A stretch of DNA of 64,000 nucleotides from an uncultured Croceitalea sp. (lineage in GTDB: Bacteria; Bacteroidota; Bacteroidia; Flavobacteriales; Flavobacteriaceae): contig CANMOV010000008.1 in assembly GCA_947499565.1 (NCBI GenBank), positions 18,591 to 82,590 of the forward strand, in the 5' to 3' direction. A model generated the notes under the pieces. It saw only the letters and a list, made by a program, of their open reading frames with translations, ran no database searches and was not told the origin of the DNA. This document shows, in pieces, positions 17,068 through 26,532 of this stretch. How positions within the stretch are numbered: position 1 is the first letter of the stretch; each line of letters begins with the position of its first letter. Position numbers and translations under genes: made by a program.

Positions 17068-18075
17068 ATGATTATCGGTAAACCTAAGAAAATTTTAGTA
17101 TCAGCTTTTATAGTTATAACAATTGCATTTGTCTATACCAAATTAGACAAAACACCTTCAATAGAAAGTGTTAGTCAAGATTTGCTTGATTGGAAGTCAG
17201 AAGAGCTATTATTCAATTATAAAGGCAAAACATTGTCTTATCATGACTCGGGAGGTGAATTTACAAAAGTAGTAGTGCTACTGCATGGTTATCCTACTTC
17301 ATCTTTTGACTGGCATTTGATTTGGCCAGAGCTTAAAACTCACTATCGATTAATTGCTATGGATATGTTGGGCTTTGGGTTTTCTGATAAGCCTAATGGT
17401 ATAGATTATAGTATTGCTATGCAAACAGACATTCTAGAGTCTTTGTTGAAAAAACTTAATATTGAAAGTATAAATCTTATTGCACACGATTATGGCGACA
17501 ATGTAGCTCAAGAACTTCTAGCAAGAAATATTGAGAAAAAAGAAGAATATCCGTTAAGAATAGAATCGGTAACCTTACTAAATGGTGGGCTATTTCCAGA
17601 AACTCACAATCCAACAATTATTCAGTCGCTATTCTCTAGCCCAATTGGTGCGTTGGCGGCATCCTTTACTAATCAAACATTATTTAACAAAAGTTTCAAT
17701 AAAGTTTTTGGACCGAACTCTAAACCAACCGCACAAGATTTAATAAATCAATGGTACATAATATGCCATCAAAAAGGATATAAAATAGCAGACAAACTAA
17801 CTCATGCATCTTATGACCGCAAAAATAATAGAGAACGATGGGTAGGTGCTATAATAAACCCTCAAGTTCCTGTTCTATACATGAGTGGGCAACTTGACCC
17901 AGTCACTGGTATGCAAACAGTGGATAGGTACCTAGAACTTGTTCCTCATCCAAATGTTATCACACTTGATGAAGTTGGTCACTACCCCCAACTAGAAAAT
18001 CCTACTGAAGTATTGAAACAAATAAAGACACACATTACCAAGGTAGATTCTTCTAGCAATATCAAGCATAACTAG
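17068..18075 (+). CDS. alpha/beta hydrolase, MEST/haloalkane-dehalogenase-like
   Basis: 335 residues with one N-terminal membrane helix (residues 8-25). Core motifs are LLHGYPTSSFDWHLIWPEL, DMLGFGFSDKPNG and AHDYGDNVAQELL, the last with Asp rather than Ser at the nucleophile elbow (HDYGD), as in MEST proteins and haloalkane dehalogenases. Acid and His are in YMSGQLDPVTG and DEVGHYPQLENP. Substrate unknown. Likely co-transcribed with the hydrolase at 16152 under the promoter at 16089. Confidence 0.82.
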   Translation: MIIGKPKKILVSAFIVITIAFVYTKLDKTPSIESVSQDLLDWKSEELLFNYKGKTLSYHDSGGEFTKVVVLLHGYPTSSFDWHLIWPELKTHYRLIAMDMLGFGFSDKPNGIDYSIAMQTDILESLLKKLNIESINLIAHDYGDNVAQELLARNIEKKEEYPLRIESVTLLNGGLFPETHNPTIIQSLFSSPIGALAASFTNQTLFNKSFNKVFGPNSKPTAQDLINQWYIICHQKGYKIADKLTHASYDRKNNRERWVGAIINPQVPVLYMSGQLDPVTGMQTVDRYLELVPHPNVITLDEVGHYPQLENPTEVLKQIKTHITKVDSSSNIKHN

Positions 18076-18344
18076 ATATAATTGAACTGTAGTTTAAAAA
18101 CAAACAACAAATAGATTTATATAAAAAATATGTGATAGTTTGATTTATAAGAAATAAAGAGTAATAATTAATAAATATTCATATAGAAATTGCGAAAACC
18201 GTATAATTGAAACAGGTAAAGATGAAACTTGCAATAATTTAATATCAAAAACTCCAACTTGCTGAAATCAAAGGAATTGTATGAATGGAAGAGAATTTAT
18301 ATTAATCAACTTTTAAAGAAGCTTTAGGTAATAATCTCTTTACT

Positions 18345-19037
18345 TTAAATTAAACCCTTTAAATTCATTTTATACGCCCTTCCTAGTGGAATTTTATGCT
18401 CAGAAATATGGGCAATATTTCCTTCAATTGAGTTTATCTTGTTAAAGGCAACAATAAAAGACTTATGTACCCGAATAAAATTATTTTTTGGTAGCGCAGT
18501 TTCAAAGAAAGATAATGATTCTGAAGCTGTAATTATTTGCGATTCACAATGTATTTTGACTAAACCCGCAATACTTTCAACAAACAAAATATCATCCAGT
18601 ATAAATTGATGTAGCTTTTTATTGCCTTTAACAAAAAGTGTTTTTGATACTACAGAATTTGTTTCAATCTTATCACTTTTTATGGAAGATGCCCGCAATT
18701 TGCCTATGGCCTTTAAAAATCTCTCAAGACTAAAGGGCTTTAATAAATAGTCAACTACATTCAATTCGTAGCCTTCTAATGCGTATTCTTGATAAGCTGT
18801 TGTAATAATTACTTCTGGAGGATTTTGAAGTGTCTTTAAAAAATCCAATCCTTTAAGCCTAGGCATTTCAATATCTAAAAATATAAAATCGACTGATGAT
18901 TTTTGAAGATAATTGATAGCTTCCAATGCGGTGTAGCATTGTTTTTTTAACTTCAAGTATTCTAGCTCTGCAGAATAAGTCATAATGATATCGTGTGCTA
19001 TCGGCTCATCATCAATAATTAAGTAGGACAAATTCAT
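18345..19037 (-). CDS. LytTR-family response regulator
   Basis: 230 residues. Receiver with acidic pair LIIDDE, phosphoacceptor Asp55 in FIFLDIEMPRLKG, TTAYQEYALEGYE and Lys in LLKPFSLERFLKA; LytTR domain from about 135 (LDDILFVESIAGLVKIH, RVHKSFIVAFNKIN). Its start overlaps the end of the kinase gene by one base (ATGA/TAATG arrangement), so the pair is translationally coupled. Unlike the pair at 5767-7454 no barrel protein gene is attached. Confidence 0.93.
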   Translation of the reverse strand: MNLSYLIIDDEPIAHDIIMTYSAELEYLKLKKQCYTALEAINYLQKSSVDFIFLDIEMPRLKGLDFLKTLQNPPEVIITTAYQEYALEGYELNVVDYLLKPFSLERFLKAIGKLRASSIKSDKIETNSVVSKTLFVKGNKKLHQFILDDILFVESIAGLVKIHCESQIITASESLSFFETALPKNNFIRVHKSFIVAFNKINSIEGNIAHISEHKIPLGRAYKMNLKGLI

Positions 19038-19795
19038 TATTTAAAAATTTTTAAAGTTGCTTTAAAGATATTATCCTTTGCCACTAGGTTAAGTTCATAT
19101 TTATTAGGGTACAATAGAGATAATCTCTTTTTTAAATTATCAAGACCAATTCCTTGTTCATTCTTTTCATCTGCATCAAAAGAGTTCTCTACCTGAAGAC
19201 AGATTTCGGTACTAGAATCTTGACAGGAAATTTTAACAAAAGCATCTTTACCCAGCTTTTCAGAACCATGTTTAAAAGCATTTTCCACTAGAATAATAAA
19301 TAATAGTGGTGCAACCTTATATTTTGGATTTTTAATCCGTTTTACAAACGTAATTTTTGATGCTTTAACCAATCTTATCTCTTGTAAGGAAATAAAAGAT
19401 TCCATATAATTTACTTCCTCCTCCAAAGTAACAAGTTCTTCTTTTCCTTTATAAATAGTATAGCGCATCATTTCAGAAAGCCCCAATATAACTTCGGGTG
19501 CTTTCTTTGAATTTTTAATGGTTAATCCATATAAGTTATTTAGTGTATTAAAAAAGAAATGAGGGTTGATTTGGCTTTTTAGCAAGGCCAAATCTGCTAC
19601 GAGTTTTTCCTGCTGTAATGCTTTAAATTTCTGATGATATCTTATTCTTTCTAGGAAGAACAAAACGACAACAATAAATACACTTGTTAATGCCCATATT
19701 ATAAAATGAACTTCTTTTTCCAATATGATTAGTGGTATCAATAAACCTATTAAAACGAGGTAGTATAAACTGTATTTTTTAATGTGTAAAATCAT
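19037..19795 (-). CDS. LytS-type sensor histidine kinase
   Basis: 252 residues: two membrane helices (about 9-25 and 31-49), a short coiled linker, then a His_kinase domain with LLKSQINPHFFFNTLNNLYG (His at about 79), LVENAFKHGSEKLG and GIGLDNLKKRLSLLYPN. With essentially no periplasmic part it must sense through its helices or a partner protein. It pairs with the LytTR regulator that follows. Confidence 0.9.
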   Translation of the reverse strand: MILHIKKYSLYYLVLIGLLIPLIILEKEVHFIIWALTSVFIVVVLFFLERIRYHQKFKALQQEKLVADLALLKSQINPHFFFNTLNNLYGLTIKNSKKAPEVILGLSEMMRYTIYKGKEELVTLEEEVNYMESFISLQEIRLVKASKITFVKRIKNPKYKVAPLLFIILVENAFKHGSEKLGKDAFVKISCQDSSTEICLQVENSFDADEKNEQGIGLDNLKKRLSLLYPNKYELNLVAKDNIFKATLKIFK

Positions 19796-20009
19796 AATTA
19801 AACAACAAAACTATTGTGTTTCTATATATATTCTTAATAATACTAATAAACAGTACTATTTGGGTATTGAACGACAGTTTTTGAATAGCATACACCAGTT
19901 ATGACTTTACTAGTGCTGTTTAGGTTACAATTTTGGTTGTTTAATTAGAATAGTTTTTTGTTACGTATTAGCTTTTCATTTTTGCTATGAATTACATGAT
20001 AAAATAATT

Positions 20010-21512
20010 ATGAAACGATTTATTAAACCAATACTATTACTTCAGTGGATATTGCTATTTTCGGCTTGCTCTAGTGCTCAAGTTACAAACGATAAGACTC
20101 AAAAAGCGAAAAAATTCGAGCAATTATTCAAGTACTCATCTGAGAATAACATTTTTAACGGTTCTATTTTAATAATAGAAAATGATAAAGTGCTTTATAA
20201 AAAGTCATTTGGTGACAATGGCGAAAAAGCTCGCACTCCTATCACATCCAATTCTCAGTTTTTATTAGCCTCGTTGAGTAAACAATTTACTGCCATTGGA
20301 ATCATGATTTTACAGGAACAAGGAAAGCTTAATTATGATGATAAAGTACTAATTCATTTGCCAAACTTTCCTTATGAGGAACTAACGATTAGACAACTGC
20401 TAAATCAAACTTCAGGAATTCCAGAATATCAGCAGTTATTGAATAGAAAATTCTCGGATTTTAAAAAAGCATTTGACGAGAAAGGAGAAGTCATTGATAA
20501 TACTTTCGTATATGAATTATATAAAAAGTACAAACCAGAATTAGGTTTCATGCCTAATAAAAAGTTTGATTACAGTAATACAAATTATGTCTTTTTGGCT
20601 TTGGTAATCGAGGCAGTAAGCAATACTTCCTTTACAAAATTTATGGAACAATATGTTTTTAATCCTTTAGAGATGGAACATACGTTTGTTTATTCTAAAG
20701 AGAATGAAATAAAATTTTCAAATCGAACTTACGGCTATAAGCAAACAACAAATGAAAAAAATAGAGAATCTAACGATAGATATCCTTTTATAAATATTGT
20801 TGGCGACGGTGGAATTTATAGCACCTTAAATGATTTAGAGAAATGGGTTAGTGCACTTCATGAAAATACATTGTTAAGTAAAGCCAACTTGGATAAAGCT
20901 TTTACCGTTCCAAAATTATCAAATGGTGAATCTGGACCTTACGGGTTTGGGTGGTTCGTTAGAAAGCTTCCCTTTAATGGAAATAAGGCATTAACACATT
21001 CGGGAGAATTTGTAGGGTTTTCCAATGCCTTTTTTAGCGACATGAAAGACAGAAGTTCAATAATAATGTTGAGTAATAATTCTTCTGAATATAGACCTCA
21101 ATTGAATAGTGCTATGGTAAGGATATTGTATAATATGCCTTACGAGCTTCCCAAAATTAATATCGCAGAAGTTATTGGTAAAGTCCTTCTCGAAAAAGAC
21201 ATTGAATCAGCAATCAATAAATACAATAAACTAAAATCTGAAGATTCAGACTCCTATGATTTCAGTGAAAAACATCTAAATAGATTAGGGTATGATTTGC
21301 TAGAACTTAAACAAGTAAGTGATGCTATCGAGATTTTTAAGCTGAATGTTTTAAACTACCCTGAATCCTCAAATGTCTATGACAGTTTAGGAGAAGCATA
21401 TTTATTGGCTAATCAAAAGGAAAAAGCATTGAAGAATTATCAAAAAGCATTGTCTTTAAATTCTGAAAATGAAAATGCTGCCAAAACAATTAAAAAACTC
21501 AAAGAACGGTGA
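20010..21512 (+). CDS. class C beta-lactamase-family serine hydrolase with TPR
   Basis: 500 residues. Lipoprotein signal with Cys20 in LLFSACSSAQ. The catalytic domain has the SxxK motif LASLSKQ (Ser88, Lys91), the YxN motif FDYSNTNY (about 190) and HxG in LTHSGEFVGF (about 330), so all three beta-lactamase/DD-peptidase motifs are present. The last 110 residues hold TPR-like helices (AIEIFKLNVLNYPESSNVYDSLGEAYL...). Such enzymes hydrolyse amides or esters in the periplasm; true beta-lactam resistance is not implied. It overlaps the next gene by four bases. Confidence 0.9.
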   Translation: MKRFIKPILLLQWILLFSACSSAQVTNDKTQKAKKFEQLFKYSSENNIFNGSILIIENDKVLYKKSFGDNGEKARTPITSNSQFLLASLSKQFTAIGIMILQEQGKLNYDDKVLIHLPNFPYEELTIRQLLNQTSGIPEYQQLLNRKFSDFKKAFDEKGEVIDNTFVYELYKKYKPELGFMPNKKFDYSNTNYVFLALVIEAVSNTSFTKFMEQYVFNPLEMEHTFVYSKENEIKFSNRTYGYKQTTNEKNRESNDRYPFINIVGDGGIYSTLNDLEKWVSALHENTLLSKANLDKAFTVPKLSNGESGPYGFGWFVRKLPFNGNKALTHSGEFVGFSNAFFSDMKDRSSIIMLSNNSSEYRPQLNSAMVRILYNMPYELPKINIAEVIGKVLLEKDIESAINKYNKLKSEDSDSYDFSEKHLNRLGYDLLELKQVSDAIEIFKLNVLNYPESSNVYDSLGEAYLLANQKEKALKNYQKALSLNSENENAAKTIKKLKER

Positions 21513-22555
21513 AATTTTTAAAGTATACATTAAAGGTACTAGCTGGTATAATAGCACTTGCCCTATCGTTATTTGTTATAATGGTTATAGTACCAGAGAC
21601 GGAAACAGTTAAATCCATTCAGCCGAGAAAAAGTACAAAGTACTGGAAAATGAGTGAAGGCTTTAAGATTGCCTATACACACCTTAAAAGTCAAGATTTA
21701 ATAAAAAAATCACCAATTGTCTATTTGCATGGAGGCCCAGGTGGTTATATACATTCTAGTGTTATAAACGCCCTATCAGAATTTACAGAATCAGGTCACG
21801 ATGTTTATTTATATGACCAAAGAGGTTCTGGTTTGTCAGACCGGTTAGAAAAATTTTCAGACATCTCAATTAAAAAACACATTAAAGACTTAACTGAAAT
21901 AGTTTCGGAAAAAATAAATCAAGAAAAAGTAATCCTAATCGGGCATTCATTCGGTGCGAACATCATTGCGCATTATTCGGTAAATCATTCGGATAGAGTA
22001 CACAAAATGATATTTTCTTCACCTGGAGAATTGCTGCCAATGCGAATGGTAAATAAAAAATATGTTGACTTGGATTCTGTTTATCCAAAACCAGATACAT
22101 TAAAATTTAAAATGGTAGTTGGTTTTGTGCCCGAAGTAGATATTGCAGCAATAAAGCCTAAGTCCATTATAGCCGGAACTGCTATGCTAACAGATGTGAA
22201 ACTAGTTTCTGACAAACAAATGGATAGGTTATTAAATACTTTATTTACCAAAGTAACCAAAGGTATGGTCTGTGACACGCTCAATATTAGGCCTGAAGAA
22301 GGCGGGGCTGGATTATACGCTTTTATTGCTTCCAACAATGACGATGTGCCAGATATTAGAGGAAAAATTAAAAAACTAAAAATCCCCGTTTTAGTAATCC
22401 AAGGGCAATGCGATTACGTACCCTATAGCTATGCCATTGAGTACGCTAAATTATATCCAAATGGTAACTACAGACTCATTGAAGATGCGGGACACATAAT
22501 AGTCTGGGAACAAGAAGAGAAATATATAAAAAGCATAAAGGAATTTTTAAAATAG
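21509..22555 (+). CDS. proline-iminopeptidase-like alpha/beta hydrolase
   Basis: 348 residues with a membrane anchor at about 5-26. The motif order HGGPGGYIHSSV, YDQRGSGLSDR and GHSFGANIIAHY (Ser about 145) is that of the S33 peptidase family, with Asp in IQGQCDYVPYS and His in EDAGHIIVWEQ. It may release N-terminal proline or cleave other small amides or esters outside the cytoplasm. The four-base overlap with the serine hydrolase gene shows translational coupling, suggesting the two act on the same peptide-like substrate. Confidence 0.82.
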   Translation: MKFLKYTLKVLAGIIALALSLFVIMVIVPETETVKSIQPRKSTKYWKMSEGFKIAYTHLKSQDLIKKSPIVYLHGGPGGYIHSSVINALSEFTESGHDVYLYDQRGSGLSDRLEKFSDISIKKHIKDLTEIVSEKINQEKVILIGHSFGANIIAHYSVNHSDRVHKMIFSSPGELLPMRMVNKKYVDLDSVYPKPDTLKFKMVVGFVPEVDIAAIKPKSIIAGTAMLTDVKLVSDKQMDRLLNTLFTKVTKGMVCDTLNIRPEEGGAGLYAFIASNNDDVPDIRGKIKKLKIPVLVIQGQCDYVPYSYAIEYAKLYPNGNYRLIEDAGHIIVWEQEEKYIKSIKEFLK

Positions 22556-22630
22556 ATTGAAGTTTAACTGAGACTTCTCCGACTGACTCTATACTCTTAT
22601 GATTAAAAACATTAAAAAATAGATTATAAT

Positions 22631-22659
22631 GTGACTTTTTATAAGTCTCGAACACTAAT
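22631..22659 (+). promoter_or_regulatory. 29-nt ECF-type promoter element
   Basis: GTGACTTTTT, 11 bases, ACACTAAT: one mismatch in the first half. Only six bases separate its end from the ATG at 22666, so the transcript would be leaderless or nearly so. Confidence 0.65.
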
Positions 22660-22665
22660 CAATAT

Positions 22666-24090
22666 ATGAAACAAACAATAGTATTAATTATAATTATGTT
22701 ATATGCATTTAGCAAAGTGCAATGCCAAAAGTCACTACCTGTAATCACCTATTCGACTTATTATGGAAGTATGGGAACCGATGACGCCGACGCCGTAACA
22801 GTTGATTTAGATGGAAATATATATCTAGGTTGTCATTCAAATTCTTCAAATCTACCAAGAGTAGAAAAAAATCCATACACTCTCAAAGGAGGAATGGATG
22901 CTTTTCTTATTAAATTGAATGCTAAAGGTGATAAAGTAGCATATTTGGCACAATTTGGTGGCTCTAAATGGGACGCTATTCAAGGTCTTATTTCAGATGA
23001 TAAAGGGAATATCTATGCAGTTGGAACCACCTATTCGCAAGATTTCCCTATTCACAAGAACGGATTTCAAACAAAATTTGGAGGAAAGAGTGATGCCTTT
23101 TTGCTTAAAATAAATTCACTTGGTGAATTAGTCTGGTCAACCTTTTTAGGAGGTAGTCAAGACGAAGACGGAAGAGATGTTAAAATTGATAGACAAGGTA
23201 ATGTTCATATTATCGGAAGAACGGAATCTTCTGATTTTCCAATCTCGGATAACGCCTTTCAATCTCGATTAGCCGGTGGTAGAGATGTATTTATTACAAC
23301 ATTTAACTCAAAAGGAAAACTATTGATGTCAACTTGTTTAGGTGGGTCAGGAAACGATACGGGCTTTTCATTAGCTATTGATAGTATGGGGCGTTGTATA
23401 ATTTCAGGAACAACAGATTCATCTGATTTTCCAATAAAAAGCCCACTTCAAGAAAGTAACTCTGGAGCTAATGATATTTTTTTAGCAGTTTTTGATAAAA
23501 CACTATCAAATCTGGAATTTTCTAGTTATTTAGGCGGAAAAGAAAACGACCAACTTTATGGTATTGATATTGGACCTAAAGGTGATATATTCTTAATGGG
23601 AATGACAAGTTCCTTAGATTTTCCAACCACTAAAGATTCATTTCAAACAACATTTAACGGAGAAAGAGATGTCTTTGTAACTAGATTAAATTTACGAAAA
23701 AATAGAATCGTATACTCAACTTATTTAGGAGGAAAAAGCGCTGAAAGCCCTAGAAATTTTGTAGTTGACAAAAAGGGTATCGCATATATTATAGGTCAAA
23801 CGAATTCATCCAATTTCCCAATTGTAAGTAATCAAAAGGTAAAGTTAAATGGTCGTTCCGATGCGTTCATTACGATGCTCAACTCAAAAGGCTCTTTCCT
23901 AATTTATTCAAATATTTTTGGAGGAGAAGGGACAGAAATGTTTGAAGGCATAGCCATTGGTGCTGATGGAGCATTAACATTATCCGGATTATCGAATTCA
24001 AAGGATTTCCCCGTAAAGAATTCAATTCAAGATACTTTTATGGGAGGACGATTTGATATTGTCGTTATGCGTCTTAATGGATTAAATTAA
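22666..24090 (+). CDS. SBBP-repeat beta-propeller protein
   Basis: 474 residues. Signal peptide to about residue 20 (SKVQCQ). The rest is eight or so repeats of the SBBP type, each with ...YSTYLGG..., a D-x-x-G-N/K-I-Y strand, ...GTT-S-DFP... and ...G-DAF(I/V)..LN. Examples are GGSQDEDGRDVKIDRQGNV and GTTDSSDFPIKSP. Secreted SBBP propellers are common in Bacteroidota and usually carry a C-terminal sorting domain; here the protein ends with the propeller. It is the only gene directly under the promoter at 22631. Confidence 0.88.
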   Translation: MKQTIVLIIIMLYAFSKVQCQKSLPVITYSTYYGSMGTDDADAVTVDLDGNIYLGCHSNSSNLPRVEKNPYTLKGGMDAFLIKLNAKGDKVAYLAQFGGSKWDAIQGLISDDKGNIYAVGTTYSQDFPIHKNGFQTKFGGKSDAFLLKINSLGELVWSTFLGGSQDEDGRDVKIDRQGNVHIIGRTESSDFPISDNAFQSRLAGGRDVFITTFNSKGKLLMSTCLGGSGNDTGFSLAIDSMGRCIISGTTDSSDFPIKSPLQESNSGANDIFLAVFDKTLSNLEFSSYLGGKENDQLYGIDIGPKGDIFLMGMTSSLDFPTTKDSFQTTFNGERDVFVTRLNLRKNRIVYSTYLGGKSAESPRNFVVDKKGIAYIIGQTNSSNFPIVSNQKVKLNGRSDAFITMLNSKGSFLIYSNIFGGEGTEMFEGIAIGADGALTLSGLSNSKDFPVKNSIQDTFMGGRFDIVVMRLNGLN

Positions 24091-24103
24091 ACAATAAATA
24101 AAG

Positions 24104-24679
24104 ATGAACCCTATTTCCTTGTTTCAAAAATGGTTTAAAGAAGAGTTAGACCAAAACAACTTAAAGTTACAAGCTGCTTGCTGTTTATCAACTCAGGGGT
24201 TAGATGACTATCCTAATGCTCGATTTGTTTCGTTAAAAGAAGTTTCTAAAGATGGATTCATAGTTACTGGTTCTATGCAATCAAGAAAAGGAAAAGAAAT
24301 AGAAAGTCTCTCGAAGGCAGCATTAACGTTCTGGTGGACATCTACTAAAAGACAAGTTAGAATACAGGGAGATGTCACGCAAATTTCTAAAGAACAAGCT
24401 GAGATATACTTTGATAAAAGGAATTTGGAATCTAAAATTGTTTCAGTAACATTTAATGCAGGCGAGACTACTGAAAGCATAGAAGAATTACATAAGCAAT
24501 TTAGAATACAAGAAGAAAAATATCGCAAGTCGCCCATTAAAATGCCCGTAGATTGGGGAGGTATTTGCATTAATCCTGTACGAATAGAATTTATGGAATT
24601 CAAAAAAAGCAGGCTGCATGAAAGAACTTTATATCAATTGATTGACAACCAGTGGGAAATAAAAATACTACAACCATAA
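24104..24679 (+). CDS. pyridoxamine 5'-phosphate oxidase family flavoprotein
   Basis: 191 residues. The blocks NARFVSLKEVSKDGFIVTG, SRKGKEIESL, RQVRIQGDV, WGGICINPVRIEFME and RLHERTLYQ correspond one by one to PdxH (which has SRKA, RQV, WGG and RLHDR). The N terminus is about 20-25 residues shorter than usual PdxH. It should bind FMN as a dimer. PdxH proper completes pyridoxal phosphate synthesis; this one may be a divergent copy with another substrate because it sits among accessory genes. Confidence 0.82.
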   Translation: MNPISLFQKWFKEELDQNNLKLQAACCLSTQGLDDYPNARFVSLKEVSKDGFIVTGSMQSRKGKEIESLSKAALTFWWTSTKRQVRIQGDVTQISKEQAEIYFDKRNLESKIVSVTFNAGETTESIEELHKQFRIQEEKYRKSPIKMPVDWGGICINPVRIEFMEFKKSRLHERTLYQLIDNQWEIKILQP

Positions 24680-24686
24680 GTATCTT

Positions 24687-25421
24687 ATGAACGAGAGCAT
24701 AGCATATATTACAGATATTCATTTAGATGAAGAATTTCCGGTTACGTTAGGAGCAGTTAATCCAATTGAACATGATGATAATATGCGAAACAATTGGAAG
24801 ATTATACTCAATGATATTGAGTCCAGGGGTATTCGTAAAATAATTTTTGGCGGAGATATTGGCAAGAGTTCTTCCAATGAATGGTTCTTTCAATCATTAT
24901 TAAAGTTTGATATTGATTTGGTCTTGGGCAATCATGACAGCTACGCTACGGTAATTAAGTATTTTGACAAAAGCGTTGATGCTGAGCAAAACGAATTATT
25001 CTATACAAAAAAAAATGATTACTACAAGTACATTTTTTTAGATTCAAGTGCTGGAGAGATAAGTCAAAATCAATTTACCTGGTTAAAGCGTGAACTTATT
25101 TCTGAAAAAGATGTTGTAATATTTATTCATCATCCTATTTTACCAATATCTGCCGAAGTAGATAAACAGTTCGCATTGAAAGGACGGCACTTAATTGAGA
25201 ATGAATTACTGGGCATCAAAAGTAAAGTCACAATTTTTTCGGGACATTATCATCTTGAAGATAAAAAAACAAAAGAGAATATCGTTCAATATATCACACC
25301 AGCGAGTTCTTATCAAGTAGAGAAAATTACAGATGAAATTAGAGTACATAAAGATTCCTTTGGGTATCGAATTATTGAGTTTGATAAAACTGAAATGAAA
25401 TCCAATGTGATTCTGTTTTAA
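24687..25421 (+). CDS. calcineurin-like metallophosphoesterase
   Basis: 244 residues with all five metal motifs: ITDIHLDEE (D-x-H), FGGDIG (GD), LGNHDSY (GNHD), FIHHPILP and SGHYHLED. No signal peptide, so it acts in the cytoplasm, probably on a phosphodiester or nucleotide. It follows the PNPOx-like gene by seven bases and is likely co-transcribed with it. Confidence 0.9.
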   Translation: MNESIAYITDIHLDEEFPVTLGAVNPIEHDDNMRNNWKIILNDIESRGIRKIIFGGDIGKSSSNEWFFQSLLKFDIDLVLGNHDSYATVIKYFDKSVDAEQNELFYTKKNDYYKYIFLDSSAGEISQNQFTWLKRELISEKDVVIFIHHPILPISAEVDKQFALKGRHLIENELLGIKSKVTIFSGHYHLEDKKTKENIVQYITPASSYQVEKITDEIRVHKDSFGYRIIEFDKTEMKSNVILF

Positions 25422-25464
25422 AAAATAATAAACATCATAAAAGATTATTAGAAGAGGCATCTAA

Positions 25465-26532
25465 ATGAGAATCAGATATTTAAAGAGTGTAGGATTTCTG
25501 TTAGTATGTATAGCATTAATTTTAGAATCTTGCACTACTCTAGAACCCATTGATTTAAATAAATCAGACTCTTACTTTATTAATCGAGGTAAAGTAGTTT
25601 TCTGTGAGCGTGGTAATAGACAAGTATATGGCGTTAAAAAATGTGAGGCCAATCTAAACTATCTTGAAATTCTGTCCAGATATGTAGTTAAAGATGATAA
25701 AAACATATACTATAAAGGAAGGAAAATGAATGGAGTCGATTATGACTCATTTTCCATGGATAGTGGAGTTCCTAAAGATAAAAAAAACGCATATGTCATG
25801 ACCCAAACAAATCTTAATGTTATCCCAAATGTTGATGCCAGTTCCTTTAATTATATCAAAGATTACTGTTCAAGTATTAAATGGGCAAAAGATAAAAACA
25901 ACTATTATCGAAACTACAAAAAAGTGAATGTTGACTATGATTCTTTTGAATTACTAAATAAAAAATTCTCAAGAGATAAAGATTCCATTTACGGCTTTGT
26001 AAGTGATTCAACTTTCTTTAACAAGATTAAAAGCGGAGTATTCAAAGGACTATTTGAAACTACAGATAAGATACAAATAGTGAATAAGGAATATATTATT
26101 GTAAGAGATAGTCTTTTTTATATTTCATTTCTTGATAGGAATTTACTCAAGAAAATACTCTTGAAATCAAAAAATAATATTAGGGTGCTTAACGAGCATG
26201 TAATTTGTATCGATAATCTAGTCGTTTTTAAAGGAGAAGAGTTTAAGTATAAGGAGGTAGATTCGGAGACATTTGAATTTCTAGAATCAAACTACTTGAT
26301 GAAATATAGCTACGATAAAAACAACGTTTACTTTGAAGGTAAGATAATAGCAAATGCAAATCCACAAGCATTCAGAGTTTTAGATAATAGTTTTTTCGCA
26401 GTAGGTGAAAAGTATGTTTTCTATAAAGAAGAAATTATAGAAGGTGATTCAAAAAGTTTTAAGAAACAAAATAACTTTTGGAGAGATAATCAGGGAAATA
26501 AGTATAACTACAAAGGAATAAAGCAAAAATGA
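25465..26532 (+). CDS. DKNYY-family lipoprotein
   Basis: 355 residues. Lipobox LILESC places the lipidated Cys at about 22. The mature protein is built from repeats of the DKNYY type: KDDKNIYYKGRKMNGVDYDSF, KDKNNYYRNYKKVNVDYDSF, YDKNNVYFEGKIIANANPQAF. Function unknown; the repeats probably form a beta structure on the cell surface or periplasm. Its last bases overlap the OmpA gene start (ATGA). Confidence 0.82.
   Translation: MRIRYLKSVGFLLVCIALILESCTTLEPIDLNKSDSYFINRGKVVFCERGNRQVYGVKKCEANLNYLEILSRYVVKDDKNIYYKGRKMNGVDYDSFSMDSGVPKDKKNAYVMTQTNLNVIPNVDASSFNYIKDYCSSIKWAKDKNNYYRNYKKVNVDYDSFELLNKKFSRDKDSIYGFVSDSTFFNKIKSGVFKGLFETTDKIQIVNKEYIIVRDSLFYISFLDRNLLKKILLKSKNNIRVLNEHVICIDNLVVFKGEEFKYKEVDSETFEFLESNYLMKYSYDKNNVYFEGKIIANANPQAFRVLDNSFFAVGEKYVFYKEEIIEGDSKSFKKQNNFWRDNQGNKYNYKGIKQK

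Noticed and set aside
20010-21512. Antibiotic-resistance beta-lactamase.
   Set aside because: Motifs fit the wider class C/serine hydrolase family and the C-terminal TPR part is not found in resistance enzymes.
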